The position numbers and the translations under genes are program-made. The notes beneath the pieces were generated by a model. The model ran no database searches, had not been told where the DNA came from, and saw nothing but the letters and a program-made list of their open reading frames with translations. A DNA stretch of 64,000 bases, from the NCBI RefSeq assembly GCF_015710575.1, contig NZ_CP065373.1:5828001-5892000 (forward strand). Reading direction: 5' to 3'. Each line of letters opens with the position of its first letter. Within the stretch, counting starts at the first letter, position 1. Source of the DNA: Mycolicibacterium mengxianglii. Its GTDB lineage: Bacteria; Actinomycetota; Actinomycetes; Mycobacteriales; Mycobacteriaceae. This document shows, in pieces, positions 15,516-24,375 of the stretch.

Positions 15516-17789
15516 ATGGAGCTGAACAGCACCGACAGCGCGCAGGACTACCGACTCGGGCGTATCCGCCTGCTCGACCGGCAACGGGTCAACCTCGACG
15601 GGTTCGCCGAGGCGGACCCCGAGCTGGGGATGATCTCGCACCTCTCCCCCCACGACCCGGAGCCGTCGTGGGTGGTCGCCGAGGACGGCACCGTGCTGGA
15701 GATGGACTCGACCGCGGTCGAGGACTTCGACACGATCGACGAGTTCATCGTCCGGTACGCCATCGACCACACCGAGGCGCCTCGGTCGATGGCGATGGAC
15801 GAGGTCGCTCTGGCCCGGATGATCGTCGATTCCGCGGTGCCACGCGCGGACGTCCTCCGAGTCTGTGCCGGCCTGACCCCGGCCAAGATGGCCCGCGTCG
15901 TCGCGGGGCTGCAGCCGGTCGAGATCCAGATGGCGATGATGAAGATGCGCGCCCGCCGCACTCCCGCCAACCAGGCGCACGTCACCAACCGCCTCGACGA
16001 CCCGCTGCTGATCGCCGCGGACGCAGCCACCGCGGTCGCCTACGGCTTCCGGGAACTGGAGGCCACCGTCCCGGTCCTCGACGACGCACCGGCCGTCGCC
16101 ATCGGTCTGCTGATCGGTTCCCAGGTGCCCGCCCCCGGCGCGCTGACGCAATGCTCGGTCGAGGAGGCCCGCGAGCTGGAACTCGGTGTGCGGGGGCTGG
16201 TCTCCTATGCCGAGACGGTTTCGGTCTACGGCACCGAACAGGTTTTCACCGACGGTGACGACACCCCGTGGTCCAAGGCGTTCCTGACCTCGGCCTACGC
16301 CTCCCGTGGCATCAAGATGCGGCTGTCCAGCGGCGCGGGGTCCGAGGTGCTCATGGGCCAAGCCGAACGCAAGTCGATGAACTACCTTGAATCCCGATGC
16401 GCTGCCCTTGCCAAAGGCATTGGTGCCCAAGGCGTTCAGAACGGCGGCGTCGACGGTGCGGCCATCACCGCGTCGGTGCCCGGGGGAGTCCGGGAGCTGA
16501 TCGCGGAGAACCTCATGGTCATGTTGCGCGGCCTGGAATCCTGCAGTGGCAACGATTCACTGATGTCGGAGTCCACGATGCGACGGACCAGCCGGACGCT
16601 GCCGACGTTGCTGTCCGGGTCGGATTTCATCTTCTCCGGGTTCGGTTCGGTCGTGGCCTACGACAACATGTTCGGGCCGTCCAACTTCAACGCCGAGGAC
16701 CTCGACGACTACCTGGTGCTCCAGCGCGACTGGGGGGTGGACGGCGGCCTGCGGCCGGTCGACCCGACCACGCTGGAGTCAATGCGCAGGCAGGCCGCCG
16801 AAGCCACCCGCGCGGTGTTCGAATACCTCGGGCTCTCCGATTTCGACGACGAGCACATCGAGGCCGTCGTCGGGGCGGAGGGATCCAAGGACCTCCCGCA
16901 GACCGACGGGGTCAAGGTGCTCAGCGCCGCCAGGATGATCGACCAGTCGGGGCTCACCGTGGTCGACGTCGTGGCCGCGCTCGCCGAAACCGGCTTCACC
17001 GACATCGCCGACCGGGTGCTCGGCATGGCCAGAGCCCGGGTGACCGGCCACTACCTGCAGACCGCCGCGATCTTCGACGAGAACATGAATGTGCTGTCGG
17101 CGCTGCAGGATCCGAACGACTACCAAGGCCCCGGCACGGGCTACCGCCCGTCGGCGGAACGCCAGGCCCAGATCGACGCGGTGCGGCAGGTGCGATCGGT
17201 CACCGACCTGGTGAAGGAACAGGCCACGTTCGCCCAACCCGAGCGCCTGGCCGCCGTCGGCCCGGCCAGTGCCGGGGACGATCCGCGGGAGGTGGTCATC
17301 GGCGTCTCGGCCGCGTTCGGCACCAAGCTGTTTCGCACGCTGTCCGGCATGACCATCTATGACGTGTTGGAGCAGATCCTGGCAGGGCTGGAGGAGGAGC
17401 AGTGCAAGCCGCGCCTGGTGCGGATCGCCGACAGTGTCGACCTCGGGGTCATCGGTAAGTCCGCGGCGCGGCTGTCGGGGTCCGGGATCGGAGTGGGGCT
17501 GCAGGCCAAGGGGACCACGCTCATCCACCGCCGCGATCTCCCGCCGCTGGCCAACCTCGAACTGCTCAGTGTGGCACCGCTGATCACCGCGGAGATGTAC
17601 CGGCTGATCGGCATCAACGCCGGCCGGCACGCCAAGGGCGCGACGCCGGCGCCGATGCGCAACGCCTACAGCGACGAGGCCATCACCGCCCGCTACCACA
17701 CCAAGGTCGTGTCGATGGTCGCGGTCGAACGTGCCGAGTCACAGCGCGGCGAGGCCGCCGCGCACGTCGAATTGGAGTTCAGGAGATGA
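15516..17789 (+). CDS. B12-dependent diol/glycerol dehydratase, fused large and medium subunits
   Basis: 757 residues from the ATG at 15516, with GGGAGG about 13 bases upstream. Residues about 1-560 match the large subunit of propanediol/glycerol dehydratases (RRTPANQAHVTNRLDDPLLI, MRLSSGAGSEVLMGQAERKS, ESCSGNDSLMSESTMRRTS). Residues from about 590 match the medium subunit (VVIGVSAAFG, ARLSGSGIGVGLQAKGTTLI, LPPLANLELLSVAPL). Enteric PduC and PduD are separate proteins, so this is an alpha-beta fusion. The enzyme converts 1,2-diols to aldehydes through an adenosylcobalamin radical. The stop overlaps the small-subunit start (ATGA). No microcompartment shell genes are nearby, so the aldehyde would be released in the cytoplasm. 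Confidence 0.9.
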   Translation: MELNSTDSAQDYRLGRIRLLDRQRVNLDGFAEADPELGMISHLSPHDPEPSWVVAEDGTVLEMDSTAVEDFDTIDEFIVRYAIDHTEAPRSMAMDEVALARMIVDSAVPRADVLRVCAGLTPAKMARVVAGLQPVEIQMAMMKMRARRTPANQAHVTNRLDDPLLIAADAATAVAYGFRELEATVPVLDDAPAVAIGLLIGSQVPAPGALTQCSVEEARELELGVRGLVSYAETVSVYGTEQVFTDGDDTPWSKAFLTSAYASRGIKMRLSSGAGSEVLMGQAERKSMNYLESRCAALAKGIGAQGVQNGGVDGAAITASVPGGVRELIAENLMVMLRGLESCSGNDSLMSESTMRRTSRTLPTLLSGSDFIFSGFGSVVAYDNMFGPSNFNAEDLDDYLVLQRDWGVDGGLRPVDPTTLESMRRQAAEATRAVFEYLGLSDFDDEHIEAVVGAEGSKDLPQTDGVKVLSAARMIDQSGLTVVDVVAALAETGFTDIADRVLGMARARVTGHYLQTAAIFDENMNVLSALQDPNDYQGPGTGYRPSAERQAQIDAVRQVRSVTDLVKEQATFAQPERLAAVGPASAGDDPREVVIGVSAAFGTKLFRTLSGMTIYDVLEQILAGLEEEQCKPRLVRIADSVDLGVIGKSAARLSGSGIGVGLQAKGTTLIHRRDLPPLANLELLSVAPLITAEMYRLIGINAGRHAKGATPAPMRNAYSDEAITARYHTKVVSMVAVERAESQRGEAAAHVELEFRR

Positions 17790-18145
17790 ACGTCGCTTCA
17801 CACTCGGGCCGCGACCTCACCGAGGTCACCGTCGAGGCCGCTCGCCGCGGCGAGCTGGTGCTCGACGACATCCGGATCAGCCGGGAGACCCTGCTCGCCC
17901 AGGCGGACACCGCCGAGCGCACCGGCTCGGCCCAGTTGGCGATGAATCTGCGCCGGGCCGCCGAGATGACCGTCCTGAGCGCCGACGACATGCTGGCTGC
18001 CTACGAGGCACTCCGGCCGGGACGCTCCACGTTCGCCGAACTGGAGGAACTGGCGCAGCGACTCGCCGCCCAGGACGCACACACCTGCGCCGAGCTCGTC
18101 CGTGAGGCCGCGGTGGCCTATCAGCGGCGCGGCCTGCTGAGGTGA
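17786..18145 (+). CDS. Diol/glycerol dehydratase small subunit
   Basis: 119 residues, overlapping the fused large/medium subunit gene by four bases (ATGA) and the reactivase by four bases (GTGA). The sequence (RRGELVLDDIRISRETLLAQ, NLRRAAEMTVLSADDMLAAY, EALRPGRSTFAELEELA) matches the C-terminal conserved part of dehydratase small subunits. It is shorter at the N-terminus than enteric PduE (about 170 residues), whose extra N-terminal segment is a microcompartment targeting peptide; its absence fits the lack of shell genes here. It contributes to the active heterocomplex and to the base-on cobalamin pocket. Confidence 0.85.
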   Translation: MNVASHSGRDLTEVTVEAARRGELVLDDIRISRETLLAQADTAERTGSAQLAMNLRRAAEMTVLSADDMLAAYEALRPGRSTFAELEELAQRLAAQDAHTCAELVREAAVAYQRRGLLR

Positions 18146-19719
18146 CGGTCTGGGCCGGCGTCGACATCGGCAACGCGACGACGGAAATCGTCCTCTGCGG
18201 CGGCGACACCGGACTCGAGGTGCTGGCCAGCGCCCGCACCCCGACGCGCGGCGGCAAGGGGTCGCTGCGGGCCGTCGAGGGTGCCGCACAGCTCGCACAC
18301 CGGGTGGCAACCGACCACGGTCTGACGATCTCCCGGGCCGCCTTCGCCCCCACCCCGCCCGTGCACTCGACCGTCGAACGCGTCCAACTGGAGACCCCGC
18401 GTACGGGGCGACTCGTCGTCGCCACCCGGTCGGCGGCGACCACCGCGGGCGAGGGAGCCGGGGCAGGGGTCCCGGTGTCGGTCGACGGTCTCGACGCGGG
18501 TCCGCTCGACCGCCCCGTCGTAGCATGCGCGACCCGGCAGTGGGGTTACGGTGACGTCGCGCATCTGGTGAATGCAGCACTGGCGCAGGGCCGCAACATC
18601 GTCGCGGTGCTGACGGCCAACGACGAGGCCGTGCTGGTGTCCAACCGGTTGACGGTCCGCCTGCCGGTGGTCGACGACATCGACGTGCAGCCACTGCTGT
18701 CGGCGACTCTGGTCGCCGTCGAAGTGCGCCAGGCCTCGGCGCCGCTGCAACGGCTCACCGACCCCTTCTTCCTCACCGACGTGTTCGGTCTCGGCCCCGA
18801 CGAACGCGTCGATGCCCGCGTCGTCGCCGACCAGCTGTTCGACAGCACGTGCGCGGTGGTCTACCTCGACTCTGCCCCGCCGCGACCCGATGTCACGCCC
18901 GCACCGAGATCGGCCGCACAGCCGGACGACCAGGTCCGGGTCGTGCACTTGGGTGACATTGCGGCGCAGGCCAATTCACGGCGTGGCACGGTGGCGGTGG
19001 ACAGCCTGGTGCTGGCGGCGCTGGGCGGCGCCGATCGAACCGCCGCCGATGCCGACGCACTGGCGGACGCGCTCGGCGTCCCGGTCACCCGAATCGACTC
19101 GGAGGCCGCCGCGGCGCGTGCGGGCGCGCTCACCACCCCCGGGGTCACACCCGACGTCGTGGTCGTGGACGTGGGAGGCGGAACCGTCGATGTCGTGGCC
19201 GGCGGGTCCCGGGTCGTTCTGCCAGGGGCGGGTCAACTCCTCACCACCGCGACCGCCGCCGCCCTGGACATCTCCAAGAGCGCCGCCGAGTACGCCAAAC
19301 GTGCCGAGGCGCTGACCGCAGTCACCGTTCAACTCGTCGAGGACGAACACGGCCGGCGGCGGTTCCTCGACAAGGCGATCCCGGGACGGTGCACGGGATG
19401 GTTGCTGACCTCGGCGCCCAGCGGGCTGCTGCCGTTCACGTCGCGGCTGTCCGGATCGGAGTGGCGCAGTTGGCGATTGGCCGCCAAGCGACTGGTGATC
19501 GGCGGCAACGTGCTCAGAGGTATCGAACGGGTGGCTCCCGCGGCGAGCGAGGTGCTGCTGGTCGGTGGCGGGGCGGGCGACGACGAGCTCGTGCGCGCGG
19601 TCAGCGAACAGCTCGGGCGCGACGTCACCGTGGGACGAGGCAATGTGCGCGGCCAGCTGGGTCATCGTTTCGCCGTGGCCTATGGGCTCGTTGCGCTGGC
19701 CGTATCGGGAGAAGACTGA
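18142..19719 (+). CDS. Diol dehydratase reactivase ATPase, large subunit (DdrA/PduG-like)
   Basis: 525 residues from a GTG that overlaps the small-subunit stop. It has the actin/Hsp70-like ATPase pattern: VWAGVDIGNATTEIVL at the N-terminus and VVVDVGGGTVDVVAGG around residue 340. Family members exchange damaged cobalamin in the dehydratase for intact coenzyme in an ATP-dependent manner. It is about 80 residues shorter than enteric PduG. No gene for the small reactivase subunit (DdrB/PduH) follows; the next gene is convergent nagA. Either the small subunit is elsewhere, or this shorter protein works alone. Confidence 0.85.
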   Translation: MTVWAGVDIGNATTEIVLCGGDTGLEVLASARTPTRGGKGSLRAVEGAAQLAHRVATDHGLTISRAAFAPTPPVHSTVERVQLETPRTGRLVVATRSAATTAGEGAGAGVPVSVDGLDAGPLDRPVVACATRQWGYGDVAHLVNAALAQGRNIVAVLTANDEAVLVSNRLTVRLPVVDDIDVQPLLSATLVAVEVRQASAPLQRLTDPFFLTDVFGLGPDERVDARVVADQLFDSTCAVVYLDSAPPRPDVTPAPRSAAQPDDQVRVVHLGDIAAQANSRRGTVAVDSLVLAALGGADRTAADADALADALGVPVTRIDSEAAAARAGALTTPGVTPDVVVVDVGGGTVDVVAGGSRVVLPGAGQLLTTATAAALDISKSAAEYAKRAEALTAVTVQLVEDEHGRRRFLDKAIPGRCTGWLLTSAPSGLLPFTSRLSGSEWRSWRLAAKRLVIGGNVLRGIERVAPAASEVLLVGGGAGDDELVRAVSEQLGRDVTVGRGNVRGQLGHRFAVAYGLVALAVSGED

Positions 19720-19754
19720 CACGGAGACAACGCGTCCGCGACCCTCTGAGTGCG

Positions 19755-20897
19755 CTAGCGCGGCTCCACGACCCACTCACCCCGACGTAGCACTCCCTCG
19801 ACCTCCAGTGCGGGACCCAGCACCACCAGGTCGGCGGGCGCTCCCGGGACAAGGCCCGACGCGGGGAGTCCCAGCGCGCGCGCCGGGTTGATCGACGCCT
19901 GCCGCACGGCGGACAGCAGGGCGTCGTCGCGCGCCAACCCGCCGTGCGTGACCGCGTACCGAAAGACCACGTCCATGGTGGCGGTACTGCCTGCGATGGT
20001 GTCGGTACCTGCCACCCGCGCCACGCCCCCGACGACGTCCACCGCCAGCGGCCCCAGGTGGTAGACCCCGTCGGACATCCCGGTAGCCGCCATGGCATCG
20101 GTCACCAGCGACACCCGATCGGGACCGGCCGACCGCGTGACGTGCCGGTAGATCGCGGGGTCGACGTGCACGCCGTCGGCGATCAGTTCCACCGTCACCC
20201 GCGGGTCCTCGAGCAGAGCGATCACCGGACCCGGTTCGCGCCGATCGATGGGACGCATGGCGTTGAACAGGTGCGTGCCCACGCGCGCTCCCGCCTCGAT
20301 CGCCGCGCGGGTCTGGTCGTAGCTGGCCTCCGTATGCCCCACCGCGGCAACCACTCCCGCGGCTGTCAGCTGGCGGATCGCCGCGATCGCGCCGTCTCGC
20401 TCGGGCGCGATCGTGACCATGCGTATCGCTCCCCCGCCCACGTCGAGCACACGCGCGATCTCGACCGGGTCGGGATCGCGCATCAACAACGGCTGGTGGG
20501 CGCCGCACCGCAGCGTCGACAGCCACGGGCCCTCGAGGTGGATGCCGTCGAGTCGACCGGCCCGCACGTCGACAGCGAGTTCCGCGACCTGGCGCACGAG
20601 GTCCTCCGGCGCCGCCGTGACCAGCGATGCGACCAGGGTGGTGGTGCCGTGGTCGCGGTGCAGTGCCACGACCGTTGCGGTCTCGTCGGATGATGCTGCG
20701 GAGAAGTTTCCTCCGCCGCCACCGTGGACGTGCGTGTCGACGAAACCTGGCACGACGGTGACGTCGCCGAGGTCGCGGTCCGGTGGGCCCGGTGGCGTGC
20801 CCTCACCGGCCCCGACCACGCAGGTCCCGGCCACCTCGATCCACCCGGGCCGCAACAGATTTGGCCCCGTCACGACCGTGCCGGCGGTGAACAGCAC
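19755..20897 (-). CDS. nagA: N-acetylglucosamine-6-phosphate deacetylase
   Basis: 380 residues from the GTG that directly follows the nagB stop. It is an amidohydrolase with the NagA motifs in order: FVDTHVHGGGGGNF, HLEGPWLSTLRCGAHQ (metal-ligand glutamate), GHTEASYDQ, THLFNAMRP and the catalytic aspartate in LVTDAMAATG. It removes acetate from GlcNAc-6-phosphate, the product of PTS uptake, to give glucosamine-6-phosphate for NagB. It is last in the operon EIIA-nagB-nagA and convergent with the reactivase gene 35 bases away. Confidence 0.93.
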   Translation of the reverse strand: MLFTAGTVVTGPNLLRPGWIEVAGTCVVGAGEGTPPGPPDRDLGDVTVVPGFVDTHVHGGGGGNFSAASSDETATVVALHRDHGTTTLVASLVTAAPEDLVRQVAELAVDVRAGRLDGIHLEGPWLSTLRCGAHQPLLMRDPDPVEIARVLDVGGGAIRMVTIAPERDGAIAAIRQLTAAGVVAAVGHTEASYDQTRAAIEAGARVGTHLFNAMRPIDRREPGPVIALLEDPRVTVELIADGVHVDPAIYRHVTRSAGPDRVSLVTDAMAATGMSDGVYHLGPLAVDVVGGVARVAGTDTIAGSTATMDVVFRYAVTHGGLARDDALLSAVRQASINPARALGLPASGLVPGAPADLVVLGPALEVEGVLRRGEWVVEPR

Positions 20898-21683
20898 TCA
20901 GATGCCCTGCCAATCCGGTTTCGAACGATAGGTCTCGCGGTAGTAGTCGATGAGTTGCAGCCGTCGGGCGGCGGCGTCGTCGAGCAGTACCGTCACGTGC
21001 GGATGATGCTGCAGGATCGTGGCGGGCCACATCGCGCTGACCGCACCTTCCACCAGTTGATGCACGGCCTCGGCCTTGCCGCGGCCCGTCGCGACGAGTA
21101 CGACGTGGCGGGCCTCCATGATCGTCGCCAAGCCCTGGGTCAGGCAGTGCGTGGGCACGGCGTCCACGTCGTCGCCGAAGAAACGGGCGTTGTCGATGCG
21201 GGTCTGTCGGGTCAGCGTCTTGATCCGGGTGCGCGACGCCAGTGAGGACCCCGGTTCGTTGAACGCGATGTGGCCGTCGGTGCCGATCCCCAGAATCTGC
21301 AGGTCGACCCCGCCCGCGTTGCGGATCGCCGCCTCGTATGCCGCACACGCAGCGGGTATGTCGGCCGCCAAGCCATCGGGGCTCTGCACGGCGTCCGGCC
21401 CGAAGTCGACGCGCGAGACGAAGACCTCGTCGATCACGGTGCGGTAGCGCTCGGGATGATCGGCGGGCAGGCCGACGTACTCATCGAGGGTGAAGCCCTG
21501 GGCGTGCGCGAACGAGACGTCCCCGGCCTTGCAGCGCGCAGCCAGTTCGTCGTAGATCGCCAGCGGAGACGAGCCGGTAGCCAGCCCGAGCACCGCGGTC
21601 GGCTTGCGATGCAGGAGCGCCCCTATCGCATCCGACGCGACCGCGGCGATCTCTCCGGCGTCGGCCAGGATGATGACCTCCAT
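20898..21683 (-). CDS. nagB: Glucosamine-6-phosphate deaminase
   Basis: 261 residues, full length. Family signatures: LGLATGSSPLAIYDEL near the start, FTLDEYVGLPADHPERY with the catalytic aspartate, ILGIGTDGHIAFNEPGSSL, and ATGRGKAEAV near the end. It converts glucosamine-6-phosphate to fructose-6-phosphate and ammonia. The ATG directly follows the stop codon of the EIIA gene, and its own stop directly precedes the nagA GTG, so translation of all three is probably coupled. Confidence 0.94.
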   Translation of the reverse strand: MEVIILADAGEIAAVASDAIGALLHRKPTAVLGLATGSSPLAIYDELAARCKAGDVSFAHAQGFTLDEYVGLPADHPERYRTVIDEVFVSRVDFGPDAVQSPDGLAADIPAACAAYEAAIRNAGGVDLQILGIGTDGHIAFNEPGSSLASRTRIKTLTRQTRIDNARFFGDDVDAVPTHCLTQGLATIMEARHVVLVATGRGKAEAVHQLVEGAVSAMWPATILQHHPHVTVLLDDAAARRLQLIDYYRETYRSKPDWQGI

Positions 21684-22154
21684 CTACCGGTCCGCCGTGA
21701 ACAACGCTGCACCAGAGGCGATGTCGGCTCCTTCGAACACCGATTCGGTGGGCACCACGTTGGCCGCCTCACGTTCGTCCATGACCACGACCGGCACGAT
21801 TGGATTCAAACCCTTCGCCACCACCGTCGGTACGTCGTAGGTGATGATCAACTGTCCGGCGGTGACATCGTCGCCCTGGCTGACGTGTGGGGTGAAACCC
21901 TCACCATCGAGTGCCACGGTGTCGAGACCGAGGTGCACCAGTATCCCAACGTTGTCGGGGGTGAGGACCACGAACGCGTGCGGCATCAGCTTGAGCAACT
22001 TCCCGCTGACCGGCGCCACCGCCTCGACCACCTCCCGGGGTGGATCGATCGCCGCGCCGAAGCCCACCATGCCCTGACTGAAGACCGGGTCTGGCACGTC
22101 CTGCAGTGCAACGGCACGACCGGTGACCGGCGCGAGAACTGACGTGGTGCTCAC
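21684..22154 (-). CDS. PTS glucose-family EIIA component
   Basis: 156 residues matching Crr-type EIIA: VLAPVTGRAVALQDVPDPVF, the phosphorylated histidine His74 in GILVHLGLDTV, the partner histidine His59 in MPHAFVV, and the conserved GDDVTAGQ. It passes phosphate from HPr to the EIIB domain of the divergently encoded EIICB protein. It is the first gene of the minus-strand nag operon. General PTS genes (ptsH, ptsI) are not in the window. Confidence 0.92.
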   Translation of the reverse strand: MSTTSVLAPVTGRAVALQDVPDPVFSQGMVGFGAAIDPPREVVEAVAPVSGKLLKLMPHAFVVLTPDNVGILVHLGLDTVALDGEGFTPHVSQGDDVTAGQLIITYDVPTVVAKGLNPIVPVVVMDEREAANVVPTESVFEGADIASGAALFTADR

Positions 22155-22219
22155 TGTGATGGCTCCTTCGTCTTGGAATGCCTCAACAATACGAGCGCGC
22201 GCAACAGGGTCTCGCGTTC

Positions 22220-22231
22220 ACGAGTTCTCGT
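22220..22231. promoter_or_regulatory. Inverted repeat in the nag divergent promoter region
   Basis: ACGAG-TT-CTCGT is a perfect inverted repeat between the EIIA gene (minus) and the EIICB gene (plus). It does not resemble the DasR/NagR GntR consensus closely, and no GntR gene lies in the window. It is proposed as an operator only from position and symmetry. Confidence 0.4.
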
Positions 22232-22292
22232 CTAAGCTTCCGCATGGCTTCACTCAGCGGGTGACGTCTGCGGCACGGGGAGGGGCACGACC

Positions 22293-23864
22293 ATGGGTGA
22301 GGCAACGAAAACCACGAAGGCACAATCGAAGTCCGGTCTTCAGATACCGGGGTTTGCCCAACTGCAACGGTTGGGCAAGAGCCTCATGCTGCCGATCGCG
22401 GTGCTGCCGGCTGCAGGCATCCTGCTTCGACTCGGGCAACCGGACCTGCTGGGGCGCATCGACGCCCCGGTGATCGGGCCGTTCTTCCTGGCGATGAGCG
22501 CGGCCGGCGACGCACTGTTTGCCAATCTGCCCCTGCTGTTCGCGGTTGGCGTCGCGATCGGCTTCGCGAAGAAGGCCGACGGATCCACGGCGCTCGCAGC
22601 GGTAGTGGGCTATCTCGTGGTCGAGGCAGTCTTCAAGACGATGTCGCCAATCGTCCTGGAAGGCGTACTGGACAAGGCCGGTGACCAGGCGCAGATCAAT
22701 TACAGCGTATTCGCGGGCATCGTGGTCGGGTTGCTGACGGCATGGCTGTTCGACCGCTATCACACCATCGAATTGCCCTCGTACCTCGGCTTCTTCGGCG
22801 GTCGACGCTTTGTGCCGATCGCCGTGTCACTGGCCTGCCTGTTCCTGGCCTTTGCGATGAGTTACTTCTACCCGATCTTCGATGCCGGCCTGACGAGCCT
22901 CGGCCAGTTCATCGGCGGCGCCGGCGCACTCGGCGCCTTCGTCTACGGCTTCGCCAACCGAATGCTGATTCCGCTGGGGCTGCACCACATTCCGAACTCC
23001 TACGTGTGGTTCATCTACGGTGACTACCAGACGCCGGATGGCAACGTCGTGACCGGCGAATTGACCCGGTTCGCTGCAGGCGACCCCACGGCCGGGCTGC
23101 TCACGTCCGGGTTCTATCCCATCCTGATGTTCGGTTTGCCCGCAGCCGCTCTCGCGATGATCCACGTAGCCAACAAGAAGCAGCGCAAGGTCGCCGTCGG
23201 CATCCTCTCGGCCGCCGGCCTTACCGCCTTCGTCACCGGTATCACCGAACCGCTCGAGTTCGCGTTCATGTTCGTCGCGTTCCCGCTCTACGTGGTCCAC
23301 GCGGTGTTGACCGGTCTCTCGCTGGCGATCGCGTACCTGCTCGACATTCACCTCGGCTTCTCGTTCTCGGCCGGTCTCATCGATCTCCTGCTGTACGGCA
23401 CGGCGCCGGCCGCGAAGAACATCCCGCTACTGATCGGCATGGGAGTGGTGTTCTTCGCCGTTTACTACCTGCTGTTCCGCTTCGCGATCAAGAAGTGGAA
23501 CATGCGCACGCCCGGCCGCGAACCCGAGGAGGAGTTCGAGGCAGAGGAGCGTGCCAACCTGGGCGAGGGCGTTGACCCCACCCCCACCGTCACCACCGGG
23601 ATCGGGGCCGCCACTGCCACGGCGACCGCCGTCGAGAGCAAGGCCGAGCAGTTGATCTCGGCGTTCGGGGGGCGGCACAACCTGGTCAACGTCGACGCCT
23701 GCATCACGCGTCTGCGCATGGAGGTGGTGGACAAGGACAAGGTGGACAAGGCGCGCCTGAAGAGTCTCGGCGCGGCGGGCGTCGTAGAGGTCGGCAACAG
23801 CGTTCAGGCGGTGTTCGGCACCCAGGCCGAGGCGCTGAAGAACGACATCGCCGAGATCCTCTGA
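22293..23864 (+). CDS. nagE: PTS N-acetylglucosamine transporter, fused EIIC-EIIB
   Basis: 523 residues preceded by GGGGAGGGG. Residues about 25-410 are the membrane EIIC domain of the glucose/GlcNAc family (LMLPIAVLPAAGILLRLGQP, GLHHIPNSYVWF, FVTGITEPLEFAFMFVAFPL). A linker rich in Ala and Thr leads to an EIIB domain (about 448-523) with the phosphocysteine Cys470 in VDACITRLRM. It takes up and phosphorylates GlcNAc using the EIIA encoded divergently. GlcNAc rather than glucose is inferred from the adjacent nagA and nagB. Confidence 0.9.
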   Translation: MGEATKTTKAQSKSGLQIPGFAQLQRLGKSLMLPIAVLPAAGILLRLGQPDLLGRIDAPVIGPFFLAMSAAGDALFANLPLLFAVGVAIGFAKKADGSTALAAVVGYLVVEAVFKTMSPIVLEGVLDKAGDQAQINYSVFAGIVVGLLTAWLFDRYHTIELPSYLGFFGGRRFVPIAVSLACLFLAFAMSYFYPIFDAGLTSLGQFIGGAGALGAFVYGFANRMLIPLGLHHIPNSYVWFIYGDYQTPDGNVVTGELTRFAAGDPTAGLLTSGFYPILMFGLPAAALAMIHVANKKQRKVAVGILSAAGLTAFVTGITEPLEFAFMFVAFPLYVVHAVLTGLSLAIAYLLDIHLGFSFSAGLIDLLLYGTAPAAKNIPLLIGMGVVFFAVYYLLFRFAIKKWNMRTPGREPEEEFEAEERANLGEGVDPTPTVTTGIGAATATATAVESKAEQLISAFGGRHNLVNVDACITRLRMEVVDKDKVDKARLKSLGAAGVVEVGNSVQAVFGTQAEALKNDIAEIL

Positions 23865-24375
23865 ATTTCGCCTCCACACTGGGCCGATGCAGCTTGTCAC
23901 GCCCAATGTTTCACTCGGCCCTGTTCGAGAAATGGGCGAGCGGAAGCGGGCGTGATGGATGGTGGTCGCGGCACTCGGCCATCGGCGGTGGGCTCATCGC
24001 TCTGCGCGCCAAATCGCCTCTGCCACAGATTGTTAAGCACCGCAGCTGAGCGAACCGGGCGCGGGTGGCGGGCGGACATGACGTCGAGGAACTTGCGGTG
24101 GGCAGCGGAGAGTTGCGTCTCGCCCGTCGACTGCGCGGCCCGCCGGTTCAGTCGACACCGCTGACCTTCGGTTCCGAACCGACCCTGATCTTCGGTTCAG
24201 TCGATATCCTGACCTTCGGTTAGACGGGACCGTGGGCTTCGGATGTGGATCGTGTGTGCCACTCCAAACCCCTGTTGCCGTCGATCGGGAGATCTGCGGC
24301 GACGAATGTGCCCCATTCTGTTCAACACGAATGGCAATCTCCATGTACCGACCGTCGGTACGGGAAGGACTTCAC
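23865..24375. other. Intergenic region with tandem repeats, no supported gene
   Basis: About 510 bases between nagE and the oxygenase gene. The only structure seen is the 24-bp tandem array at 24137-24221. A short minus-strand frame through the array codes for a repeated NRRS peptide and is taken as a by-product of the repeat. The promoter of the oxygenase gene must be here or within the repeat. Confidence 0.5.
24137..24221. repeat. 24-bp tandem repeat, about 3.5 copies
   Basis: CTGACCTTCGGTT, CTGATCTTCGGTT and CTGACCTTCGGTT begin at 24161, 24185 and 24209, exactly 24 bases apart. The unit before them (24137-24160) shares GGTTCAGTCGA with the unit starting at 24185. This is a minisatellite of the VNTR/MIRU kind, directly upstream of the MpaB-type oxygenase gene. 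Confidence 0.8.

Noticed and set aside
13830..16430. A single 866-codon minus-strand frame covering the APC permease and running back over the dehydratase gene
   Set aside because: Only the part from the ATG at 15269 is protein-like and has a ribosome binding site; the upstream part is the antisense of the dehydratase large subunit.
24137..24221. Possible CRISPR array
   Set aside because: The units are contiguous with no unique spacers, and no cas genes are present.
24033..24344. A 103-codon minus-strand frame with a repeated NRRS peptide
   Set aside because: The repeat arises from a 24-bp DNA repeat that is a multiple of three; no ribosome binding site or flanking protein-like sequence.
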